A DNA stretch of 37,325 nucleotides from Gammaproteobacteria bacterium (GTDB lineage Bacteria; Pseudomonadota; Gammaproteobacteria; Thiohalomonadales; Thiohalomonadaceae), in contig JAPHSX010000028.1 of assembly GCA_026196575.1 (NCBI GenBank), forward strand, positions 1 to 37,325, in the 5' to 3' direction. Shown piece after piece: positions 7,377 to 14,178 of this stretch; position 1 is the stretch's first letter, and every line of letters starts with the position of its first letter. Below the pieces are notes generated by a model that was not told the DNA's origin, did no database searches, and saw only the letters and a list, made by a program, of their open reading frames with translations. The position numbers were made by a program, and so were the translations under genes.

Positions 7377-9011
7377 CTAGAAGCCTGGTATCTCCTTCTC
7401 GCGCGGGAAGCTGATGTCATAGCCGAAGTCGATCTGCCACGGTTTCTTGGGGGCGAGCGCCTGTTGCCAGCTAATCACGCCGCTGCGCTCATCGACATTG
7501 GTGGCGTTTGGTGGGGTGCTGTCGTCACTCAGGGCGACGTTAATGGTTTCATTGCGCGCCACCGGCAGCTGGTCATAGACGGTGATGGGAATGGCGCGCT
7601 GGTGACCATTGGTGAGGGTGATGCGGTAGCGCCGCTCGACGCGCTGCTCGCGCTTGAGCAGCCCCTGGGTGCCGCGTTCATCCTTGAGCAGCTGGTGCTC
7701 AACCTTGATCGCCTCATCCGGGCCGAAGGGGAGGGCCATGGCCTCACCGGGACGCACCACCGCCTGCTCGGCGGTACCGACATAGATGCCGTCGCGCTGT
7801 AACTGCCAGCTGCCGGCGAGTAGCGGGCTCTCGCCGCTGTAGTCGAACTCGGCGTAGAGGAAGGCGCGCGGGTCGCGTTTGGGGGTGGCGCGGGCCGCCA
7901 GGCGGCTGCTGAACTGCTGCTTGCCAAGGACGAAGCGCTGCCGACTGTTGTCGGCCGGCACGCTCACCCGTCCGGGGATGCGATAACGCACGCTGAACTC
8001 CGTGGCCTGTACGGCGGCGACCACCTCTTCGGCCTCGGCCGGCAAGGTGGTGTCGGGCGCCATCGCCCCGGCGATCATCTCGTCGGCCCGCTGCGACTTC
8101 TCCAGTCGCATCCTGGCGGCGGGGAGGGGCGGGCGGCTGAAGTCGATCCACCAGGGGGTGAGTGACGGCATCACTACCCCGGCGCTGGGGCGGGCGGTGG
8201 AGACGCTAAGGGCGACCCCCTCCCACGCCTCGCCGCTTGCCTGGCGCACGCTGGCGCGTTGCGTCAGCTCCAGCGTCCCCTGCTCGGTGGCGAGTTGGGC
8301 GTCGTAGCTGGGCGACCAAGTGGCGTTGGGCAGCTGGTAGCTGAGGGTAAAACGGGCGCTGCCGCCACTGGCCGACTCGATGTGGAGCAGGGCGGTGAGG
8401 GTGTCGCGCCGGCCGGTCTGGATCTGCCGTAGCCGCTCTTCCAGTTGCTGAATTTGCCGTGTCAGGGTGCGCCCCTCCTGTTGCAGGGTGAGGCGCGCGG
8501 CGTTGGTCTCGGCCATCCCCTGGCCGATGGCCTGCCAGGCGGCGGGCCACTTCTCTGGGGTGAAGAGGCGGTTGCCCTCCTTTTGCTCCTCGCCCGGCAG
8601 GGTGGCGAGGCGCTGGATGAAGGCGGCCTGGGTATCCAGCGCCTGCACCTTGCCCTCCAGCTGCGCCTTGCGCTCGGTGAGCGTCTGCAGCTCGGCGCGC
8701 AGGGTGCGCTCCTGCTCCTGTGCCGCCTCGCTGCCAAAGAGGCGACGCGTCTCGACCGAGCCGATGCGCAGCCCCTGGGGCCCCTGACCGGCGGCGCGCA
8801 GCGAGGGCTCGATGAGCTGTGCCGGCAGGCCAGGCACCTCGATGGTGTGCGCCCCTGCGGGCAGCTCGACATCGAGCAGGCGCGTCACCTCGGCGCGATC
8901 GAGAAAGACCGTTACCGCGTCGATGGCGTTGCGGGCTGGGGTGAGGGTGGCGGCGGGGGTGGCCACGGGCAGGGCGAGCAGGAGACAGAGGAGGAGGGGC
9001 GGGGTGTTCAT
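7377..9011 (-). CDS. DUF4139/DUF4140 'mucoidy inhibitor-like' secreted protein
   Basis: The 544-residue protein begins with a signal peptide (MNTPPLLLCLLLALPVATPAAT). It has the two parts of the MuiA-like family. A DUF4140 domain (AVTVFLDRAEVTRLLDVELPAG ... GLPAQLIEPSLRAAG) leads into a coiled coil at about 95-200. The C-terminal DUF4139 domain contains WSPSYDAQL, ASGEAWEGVALSVSTARP, and a late segment (YRITLTNGHQRAIPITVYDQLP ... GVISWQQAL). It acts outside the cytoplasm, probably in the periplasm. The molecular function is not established; the family name comes from genetic suppression of mucoidy. AAGGAG precedes the ATG at 9011. Confidence 0.85.
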   Translation of the reverse strand: MNTPPLLLCLLLALPVATPAATLTPARNAIDAVTVFLDRAEVTRLLDVELPAGAHTIEVPGLPAQLIEPSLRAAGQGPQGLRIGSVETRRLFGSEAAQEQERTLRAELQTLTERKAQLEGKVQALDTQAAFIQRLATLPGEEQKEGNRLFTPEKWPAAWQAIGQGMAETNAARLTLQQEGRTLTRQIQQLEERLRQIQTGRRDTLTALLHIESASGGSARFTLSYQLPNATWSPSYDAQLATEQGTLELTQRASVRQASGEAWEGVALSVSTARPSAGVVMPSLTPWWIDFSRPPLPAARMRLEKSQRADEMIAGAMAPDTTLPAEAEEVVAAVQATEFSVRYRIPGRVSVPADNSRQRFVLGKQQFSSRLAARATPKRDPRAFLYAEFDYSGESPLLAGSWQLQRDGIYVGTAEQAVVRPGEAMALPFGPDEAIKVEHQLLKDERGTQGLLKREQRVERRYRITLTNGHQRAIPITVYDQLPVARNETINVALSDDSTPPNATNVDERSGVISWQQALAPKKPWQIDFGYDISFPREKEIPGF

Positions 9012-9073
9012 GACGACTCCTTGTAAATTGTGGGCAGGATTAGCATAGGGTATGGAAGAGCAATTTTCTCACT

Positions 9074-10600
9074 TTACTGGTGGCGCTGCTGGCGGCGGGT
9101 GCGCTGTGACGGTGCGCGGCTGGCCGGCTCGGGGGCGTCACGTAAAAAGCGCGGCACGCCCTTCAGTCCGACGCGCAGGAAGTCGGTGAGCAGCGTCTGT
9201 TGCAGCGTTGTCGCCTCAAGCTGCAGCGCCTCGCACGCGCCGCGATAGACCAGCTCGAAGAGTCGCGGTAGCTGGATGCTGTCGGACTGGCCGGTGGTGG
9301 CGTAGAGCCAGTCGCTTAGGCTCATGAAGCGCGCAAAGGGGCTCTCCCCGAGCAGTAGCGGCAGGGTGGCGTGAAAGCGCCCGGAGTTGGCGACCAGCTC
9401 CCAGTAGCGGGCGAAACGGCTGAGCCGCTGCATGGTGGCGAAGTCGATAGTGTTGGTGCTGAGCAGGTTGTAGGGCGGTTGTGGGTTGAAGCGCAGGTCG
9501 AAGGCGGCGCTATGGCGGATGATGGGCGAGCCGCGCAGCCGCTTGAGGATGCCGACCTGTATTTCGTGCGGCCCCATCTGCCACAGCTGATCGAAGCCGG
9601 CGGCGAAGCTCTCCACCCCCTCGCCGGGCAGGCCGATGATGAGATCGGCGTGGAGGTGGGCGTGGCTCTCATCGCGCAGCCAGCGTAGGTTTTGCGCCGT
9701 TTTGGCGTTGTCCTGTTTGCGGCTGATACGTTGCTGCACCTCCTGATTGAGGCTCTGCACCCCGATCTCGAACTGCAGGGTGCCGGGAGGGAAGCGCTGG
9801 ATCGCTGCCCTGAGTCGCGGCGGCAGGTGGTCGGGGATCAGCTCAAAGTGCAGGAACAGCGGCTCATGGCTGGGCTCATCGTGTGGCACATCCAGACGCG
9901 CAAGGAAGAACTCCAGGATCTGCAGGCTGCTATCGACCTTGAGATTAAAGGTGCGGTCGACGAACTTGAAGTGGCGCAGGCCGCGCCGGTAGAGGGTGGC
10001 CAGCTCCTCGAGAAACGGCGCCAGTGGAAAGGGGGATGCGGTCTTGTCGAGGGCCGAGAGGCAGAACTCGCACTTGAATGGGCAGCCGCGCGAGGCCTCC
10101 ACATAGATCACGCGATGGGCGAGGTCCTCGTCGCGGTACTCCGCATAGGGGAGGGTCAGCTGTTCCAGCGCCACGGGCGGCGCGGCGATGAGGCGCGTGG
10201 CCGGTGGTGTCCCCGCCAGCAGCTGCTGGCAGAGCGCGGCGAAGGCTACATCGGCCTGACCGGCGATGACATAATCGGCCTGTTGGCAGATGGCCTGCCG
10301 CTCGCTTTCGTGGCTCACCTCGGGGCCGCCGAGAACTACCGTCACCTCGGGGCGGAGGCACTTGAGCAGCGCCACCACCTCGGCACACTCGCGGGCGTTC
10401 CAGATATAGACCCCCAGGCCGATGATCCGCGGCCGGGCCGCCAGCAGCTGTTCGACGATGTCGATGGGCCGCTGCTTGATGGTGAACTCCAGCAGTTGTG
10501 TCTGCCCACGCAGCGCCCCCATGTTGGCCAGCAGGTAGCGCAGCCCCAGCGAGGCGTGGCTGAAGCGGGCGTTGAGGGTGGTGAGGAGGATGGTGCTCAT
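9074..10600 (-). CDS. B12-binding-domain radical SAM protein (DUF4080-type)
   Basis: A 508-residue enzyme. Residues 1-135 form a cobalamin-binding-like Rossmann domain (MSTILLTTLNARFSHASLGL, IGLGVYIWNA, VVLGGPEVSHE). The radical SAM core follows, with the 4Fe-4S cysteines C173, C177 and C180 in RGCPFKCEFCLS. The rest matches the C-terminal DUF4080 type. These proteins use SAM and possibly methylcobalamin for radical chemistry, but the substrate of this subfamily is unknown. It begins divergently from the AF1514-like gene across an 85-97 bp gap, so the promoter region is shared. No biosynthetic partner is adjacent, which argues for a housekeeping modification role. Confidence 0.88.
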   Translation of the reverse strand: MSTILLTTLNARFSHASLGLRYLLANMGALRGQTQLLEFTIKQRPIDIVEQLLAARPRIIGLGVYIWNARECAEVVALLKCLRPEVTVVLGGPEVSHESERQAICQQADYVIAGQADVAFAALCQQLLAGTPPATRLIAAPPVALEQLTLPYAEYRDEDLAHRVIYVEASRGCPFKCEFCLSALDKTASPFPLAPFLEELATLYRRGLRHFKFVDRTFNLKVDSSLQILEFFLARLDVPHDEPSHEPLFLHFELIPDHLPPRLRAAIQRFPPGTLQFEIGVQSLNQEVQQRISRKQDNAKTAQNLRWLRDESHAHLHADLIIGLPGEGVESFAAGFDQLWQMGPHEIQVGILKRLRGSPIIRHSAAFDLRFNPQPPYNLLSTNTIDFATMQRLSRFARYWELVANSGRFHATLPLLLGESPFARFMSLSDWLYATTGQSDSIQLPRLFELVYRGACEALQLEATTLQQTLLTDFLRVGLKGVPRFLRDAPEPASRAPSQRTRRQQRHQ

Positions 10601-10697
10601 GGTGCGCGGCGGCGGTGAAGTGGGGCCATGGGATCTATAGTTAACCGTAAAGGGGTGAGAGTAGCATATCGCACCCCACCGAATAATGGAGTGCGAG

Positions 10698-11036
10698 ATG
10701 GACGAGCTGGAGAGTTGCGGTATCGGGCGTGCGCCGAATCTGGGTGCGGTGACGGTGGTAGTGTTGACCGGCGAGCCGCCGCTGGCAGATTACCGGGCGG
10801 CGATGGCGCGTGCCGACCGGGTGGCCGCCGAGCGGCTGGGGGAGTATATGCTGCTCTCCTGGTACGATCGCGATCGTGACTTTGAGTCGCCACAGCACTC
10901 CAGCGAGTGCCACCAGGCGAGTGCCACACCGGGCTATGTCGATTACGGCATCCACCACGGCGCCACCCTCAAGGTCGATATCGAGCAGGGGCGCTTCGTC
11001 TTCTTCTACCTGCCGGTGGCGCTGGGGGCGTGTTGA
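10698..11036 (+). CDS. AF1514-like (DUF5619-type) small protein
   Basis: A 112-residue protein with an N-terminal helix-rich half (DYRAAMARADRVAAERLGE) and a conserved core MLLSWYDRDRDFESPQ, followed by a beta segment GATLKVDIEQGRFVFFYLP. The pattern L-S-W-[FY]-D-R, S-P, V-D-[IV] and final F-F/I-Y is what I know of the AF1514 family, which is common in sulfur-oxidising and sulfate-reducing microbes and has no assigned role. An in-frame ATG at 10686 has no ribosome site, whereas the ATG at 10698 has GGAG six bases upstream, so I choose 10698. The methyltransferase gene starts 25 bases downstream and is probably co-transcribed. Confidence 0.75.
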   Translation: MDELESCGIGRAPNLGAVTVVVLTGEPPLADYRAAMARADRVAAERLGEYMLLSWYDRDRDFESPQHSSECHQASATPGYVDYGIHHGATLKVDIEQGRFVFFYLPVALGAC

Positions 11037-11061
11037 TAACATAAGCCGATGAGGGTGGTGC

Positions 11062-11817
11062 GTGGCGATACTCTGGTGCAAACAGGAGGGTGAGACCCGC
11101 TACGAGGTGCGGGGCGCGGGCCATACCCGCCGCCTCTACACCAACGGCGTCTTTCACAGTCAGTACAATCCGCGTCAGCCGCTCACCGGCAGCGTCTGGG
11201 ATCTGCTGTTGCTCCCCGCCTTCCTGCTGCCCGCCGGGGCGGTGCGCCGTGTGCTGGTGCTGGGGGTGGGCGGCGGCGCGGTGATCCGCCAGCTCAACCA
11301 CTTTCTGGCACCGGAGGTGATCGTCGGGGTGGAGCTCGATGCGGTGCACCTGCAGGTGGCGCGCGAGCACTTCGGGGTGGAGCGGGAGAGTGTGGAGCTC
11401 CATCAGGCCGATGCCCGCTGGTGGCTTAAACAGTATCGTGGCGCCCCCTTCGACATGATTATCGACGACCTCTTCTCCGATACCGGCGGCGAGCCGCAAC
11501 GGGCGGTGGCGGTCGATGGGCCGTGGCTGCGGAGTCTGCTCAAGCTGCTGGCCCCGGCAGGGGTGCTGGTCTGCAACTTCGGCTCGCCCCAGGAGCTCAA
11601 CGAGTGCGCCTGGTTCCGGCAACCCGCCGTTGCCAAACGGCTGGTGAGCGCCTTTCAGCTCACCACCCCGCGCTATGAAAACGCGATTGGCGCCTTTGCC
11701 TGCCAGCCGGCGACGTCGGCCGCGTTGCGTGAGCGGCTGCGTGGTGTGGCGGGGCTCAATCCGCAGCATAAAACCAGCCGCCTGAACTACCGTATCCGCC
11801 GTCTGACACGCGATTGA
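11062..11817 (+). CDS. Spermidine-synthase-like methyltransferase-fold protein
   Basis: A 251-residue class I SAM-binding-fold protein resembling spermidine synthase. The nucleotide-binding loop is VLVLGVGGGAVIRQL, followed by VGVELDAVHLQVA with the acidic ribose ligand, and an HQADARWW segment equivalent to the adenine-contact Asp. FDMIIDDLFSD stands where spermidine synthases have the catalytic Asp (typically DxxD). The N-terminal beta barrel is reduced (RRLYTNGVFHSQYNP). It may be a true aminopropyltransferase, but such shortened spermidine-synthase-like proteins are often of unknown substrate. The start is a GTG at 11062 with GAGGG six bases upstream. Confidence 0.75.
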   Translation: MAILWCKQEGETRYEVRGAGHTRRLYTNGVFHSQYNPRQPLTGSVWDLLLLPAFLLPAGAVRRVLVLGVGGGAVIRQLNHFLAPEVIVGVELDAVHLQVAREHFGVERESVELHQADARWWLKQYRGAPFDMIIDDLFSDTGGEPQRAVAVDGPWLRSLLKLLAPAGVLVCNFGSPQELNECAWFRQPAVAKRLVSAFQLTTPRYENAIGAFACQPATSAALRERLRGVAGLNPQHKTSRLNYRIRRLTRD

Positions 11818-11842
11818 TGGTGGTGGCGGTGCAAATCGGGAC

Positions 11843-11862
11843 ATCCTACATGAATGTAGGAT
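11843..11862. repeat. Perfect palindrome overlapping the GacA-like box
   Basis: ATCCTACA-TGAA-TGTAGGAT is a perfect 8-bp inverted repeat with a 4-base centre. Its right arm is also the left arm of the TGTAGG-N6-CCTACA box at 11855-11872, so three half-sites (TCCTACA, TGTAGGA, TCCTACA) are arranged in series. This could bind a regulator cooperatively. Confidence 0.7.
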
Positions 11863-11872
11863 TTCTCCTACA
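11855..11872 (+). promoter_or_regulatory. GacA/UvrY-box-like operator of the sRNA
   Basis: TGTAGG-ATTTCT-CCTACA has the same 18-bp architecture as the known GacA upstream activating sequence TGTAAG-N6-CTTACA and differs by one symmetric transition in each half. It is centred about 42 bases before the predicted sRNA start, consistent with activation. The -35 region of the promoter is poor, as expected for a promoter that depends on an activator. That the local GacA homologue binds it is inference. Confidence 0.65.
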
Positions 11873-11893
11873 GCGCCTGCAGGGGTGTCGATG

Positions 11894-11899
11894 TAATAT
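11894..11899 (+). promoter_or_regulatory. -10 element of the sRNA promoter
   Basis: TAATAT lies 22 bases beyond the GacA-like box and about 7 bases before the predicted transcript start at about 11906. The bases at the -35 position (CAGCGC, 11871-11876) do not match the sigma-70 consensus. Confidence 0.5.
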
Positions 11900-11905
11900 G
11901 ATCTC

Positions 11906-12019
11906 AAGCTGTATGGATGCAGCGCGGAGTGACTCCTCCAGGGATTAGGCCAGGATGGCCGTGCCAAGGATGGTAAGCCCCCTTCAAAGGCCGGTATGGA
12001 CTACCGGCCTTTCTTTATT
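11906..12019 (+). ncRNA. RsmY/RsmZ/CsrB-type CsrA-sequestering small RNA
   Basis: A transcript of about 114 nt is predicted from the -10 element to the terminator. It contains six GGA motifs, at 11915, 11926, 11942, 11953, 11968 and 11998. Four are presented in hairpin loops: CTGT-ATGGAT-GCAG (11909-11922), GGCC-AGGAT-GGCC (11948-11960), TGCC-AAGGAT-GGTA (11962-11975) and the terminator loop TGGAC. Several fit the CsrA/RsmA binding consensus ANGGA. RNAs of this class bind and remove CsrA/RsmA from target mRNAs under control of the GacS/GacA (BarA/UvrY) two-component system. Length, motif density, loop display and the upstream box all match RsmY/RsmZ; primary sequence of this class is poorly conserved, so it is easily missed by homology. 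No open reading frame of note covers it. The start is estimated, not measured. Confidence 0.8.
11986..12019 (+). terminator. Rho-independent terminator of the sRNA, with GGA in its loop
   Basis: AAAGGCCGGTA (11986-11996) pairs perfectly over 11 bp with TACCGGCCTTT (12002-12012), loop TGGAC, followed by the T-rich CTTTATT. The reverse strand has no T-tract, which fixes the orientation. It lies 167 bases before the dnaJ-like gene, so it ends a separate short transcript. Confidence 0.92.
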
Positions 12020-12186
12020 CCCCTCCCTTTTTCTCCGTTACGAGCCGTGACCTGCTGGCGACGGCAGCCTGTGGAAATTGAGGTATGCTTCTGTGCAGTC
12101 CCTGTTGCCGCCGAGAACTGCCTCGCGGTTGGCGGGCATGGCGGCGACGGCGATCACTCTTTCGTCAATGGCAGGGGAGTCGGGCA

Positions 12187-13287
12187 ATGAGTAGCGGTGA
12201 GCGTGACTATTACGAGGTGCTGGGGGTCCCCCGTGACGCTGACGAGAAGGCGATCAAGCGGGCCTATAAGCGCCAGGCGATGAAGTACCACCCGGATCGC
12301 AACAAGGATCCGGATGCCGAGGAGAAATTCAAGGAGCTCGCCAAGGCCTACGCCCTCCTCTCCGATCCGCAAAAACGCAAGATGTACGATGCCGGCGGCA
12401 TGGGCGGTGTCTCCCACTTCAGCGACGAAGATCTCTTCCGTAACGTCGATTTTGGCGACATTTTTGGTGGTTTTGGCGTCGATTTTGGCGTTGGAGGCGG
12501 CTCTATCTTTGACCGGTTTTTCCGCCAGCCGCAGCAGCGCCAGACCCACGGTGTGGATCTGCGGGTGCGCATGCCGGTAACGCTTGACCGCGTCTGCCAT
12601 GGCGGCAGCGAATTGTTGCGCTTTACCCGGCGTGTGGCCTGCCCCGCCTGCCACGGTCACGGTACCCGTTCGGGCAAGCCGCCCGCGCAGTGTCAACGCT
12701 GTCAGGGCAGCGGTCGCCAGGTTATCGCCAGTGAGGAGGGAGGCGGCCAGGACTATATCCAGCTCCAGCGGGTGGTGAGTTGTCCGGCGTGCCATGGACG
12801 TGGTGTCGTGATTGACGATCCCTGCCCGCGATGCGGGGGCACGGCAGAGGTGGAGAGGGAGGAGAGCCTGAAGATCACCATTCCCGCCGGTATCGAGGAT
12901 GGCAGTGTGATGCGGGTGCCCGGACACGGCCTGCCGGCAGGAGAGGCGGGGATGCCAGCCGGTGATCTCTATGTGGAGGTCTATACCCTTGGGGATCCCC
13001 GGTTTCAGCGTCACGGTGCCGATCTGTGGCACACCGAGCGTCTCAGCGTGCCTCATGCGGTGCTGGGAGCGAAGTTGCGGGTGCCGACGGTGGATGGCGA
13101 GGTGGATGTCACTATCCCGCCGGGGATGCAGCCCGACGAGATGCTGCGGCTGCGCGGCAAGGGGCTGCCGCGTTATCGCGCCAAGGGGCTCGGTGACCTT
13201 ATTCTGCGCATCGAGGTGGTTATTCCCGAGCGCTTGAGTGATGAGGAGCGGGGACTCTACCAGCGGCTGGCGGCGCTGCGGCATTGA
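12187..13287 (+). CDS. DnaJ-type Hsp40 co-chaperone (type I paralogue)
   Basis: The 366-residue protein has the complete type I DnaJ layout. The J domain (residues 5-70) carries HPD at 35-37; a Gly/Phe-rich linker ([16 protein letters not shown]) follows. The zinc domain has four CxxCxGxG-like repeats ([32 protein letters not shown]), and two beta-sandwich substrate domains end with [19 protein letters not shown]. It would stimulate DnaK ATPase and deliver clients. No dnaK or grpE is adjacent and the sequence deviates from canonical DnaJ (for example, the linker is short), so this is probably a second, stand-alone paralogue. The ATG at 12187 has AGGGGAG seven bases upstream. Confidence 0.9.
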   Translation: MSSGERDYYEVLGVPRDADEKAIKRAYKRQAMKYHPDRNKDPDAEEKFKELAKAYALLSDPQKRKMYDAGGMGGVSHFSDEDLFRNVDFGDIFGGFGVDFGVGGGSIFDRFFRQPQQRQTHGVDLRVRMPVTLDRVCHGGSELLRFTRRVACPACHGHGTRSGKPPAQCQRCQGSGRQVIASEEGGGQDYIQLQRVVSCPACHGRGVVIDDPCPRCGGTAEVEREESLKITIPAGIEDGSVMRVPGHGLPAGEAGMPAGDLYVEVYTLGDPRFQRHGADLWHTERLSVPHAVLGAKLRVPTVDGEVDVTIPPGMQPDEMLRLRGKGLPRYRAKGLGDLILRIEVVIPERLSDEERGLYQRLAALRH

Positions 13288-13383
13288 TGGGGCACGCTGG
13301 CCGATGCTGCTGGTCGATGATACTTGCCGCCACCTCTGGCAGGGGGTATTTTTTCAGCAGATGACTAATTTCAAGGGAAGCGG

Positions 13384-14055
13384 ATGGCTATGAGTGACAA
13401 CACCTTTGAGGTGATATTCAGCGGCGAGCTGAGCGAGGGTGCGGCGCCGGAGCAGGTGAAGGGCAATGTCGCGGCGCTGTTCAAGGTTGAGGTGGCCAGG
13501 GTGGAGCGGCTCTTTAGCGGTGCCACCGTCGCCATCAAGAAGGGGCTGGATGAGGCGACCGCGCAACGCTACCGGCAGGCGCTGTTGCAGGCGGGGGCGA
13601 TCTGTCAGGTGGTGAACCGTGCCGCCGTGCCGCCAGCCGATGCGCCCGCGCGCCCAGCTGTGGAGGAGGACTCCTCTGCCCTGGGCCTGCAAAAGTCGGT
13701 GGTCAAGGCGGCACCGACGGGGCTGGGTGAGTTGGACGGGGCCAGCGTCGATGCCCCTGGCGTTATCCTAGTGGAGCATCGTGAGGTGGCCGCGCCGCAG
13801 ATCGACACCAGCCAGCTGAGTCTGGATCAGACCGACGCCGAGTTGACACAGCATGAAGAGGTGGCGCCGCCGCGGGTGGATCTCAGTGCCCTCTCCATGG
13901 GCGAGCCCGGTGAGATCCTGGTCGAGGCAGAGCCAGTCGAGGTGCTGGAGGTGGAGTTCGGTGAGTTGCACCTGGATGAGCCGGGGGTGACCCTGGTGGA
14001 GCATGAGGAGGTGCCGAAGCCGCAGATCGACACCAGCAAGCTGAGCCTGGATTGA
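13384..14055 (+). CDS. Acidic repeat protein with a conserved N-terminal domain
   Basis: A 223-residue protein. Residues 8-75 form a small domain (FEVIFSGELSEGAAPEQVKGNVAALFKVE ... IKKGLDEATAQRYRQALLQAGA in shortened form) that I know as a fusion to membrane proteins in other gammaproteobacteria, where its role is unknown. The rest is acidic and made of about four diverged units of roughly 25 residues: 123-148 and 198-223 are closely alike (PGV-x-LVEH-x-EV ... PQIDTS-x-LSLD), and 151-174 and 175-197 are degenerate. No signal peptide or membrane helix is present. AAGGGAAG precedes the ATG at 13384. Function unknown; the repeats could bind a partner. Confidence 0.7.
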   Translation: MAMSDNTFEVIFSGELSEGAAPEQVKGNVAALFKVEVARVERLFSGATVAIKKGLDEATAQRYRQALLQAGAICQVVNRAAVPPADAPARPAVEEDSSALGLQKSVVKAAPTGLGELDGASVDAPGVILVEHREVAAPQIDTSQLSLDQTDAELTQHEEVAPPRVDLSALSMGEPGEILVEAEPVEVLEVEFGELHLDEPGVTLVEHEEVPKPQIDTSKLSLD

Positions 14056-14062
14056 GCCTGGA

Positions 14063-14094
14063 TTGAACCGGCATTGGGCCGTTCGCGCTATAAT
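14063..14094 (+). promoter_or_regulatory. Candidate gshA promoter
   Basis: A consensus -10 element TATAAT is at 14089-14094, about 85 bases before the gshA start. The best -35 is TTGAAC at 14063-14068, but the spacer of 20 is long, so only the -10 is convincing. Confidence 0.4.
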
Positions 14095-14178
14095 CGGCCG
14101 ACGCCTCGCCCCGGTTCGTACCCTCCCGGCACGTTGACCGGGCGTTCTCCCCAACACCCCACCACGGAATAGATCTAC

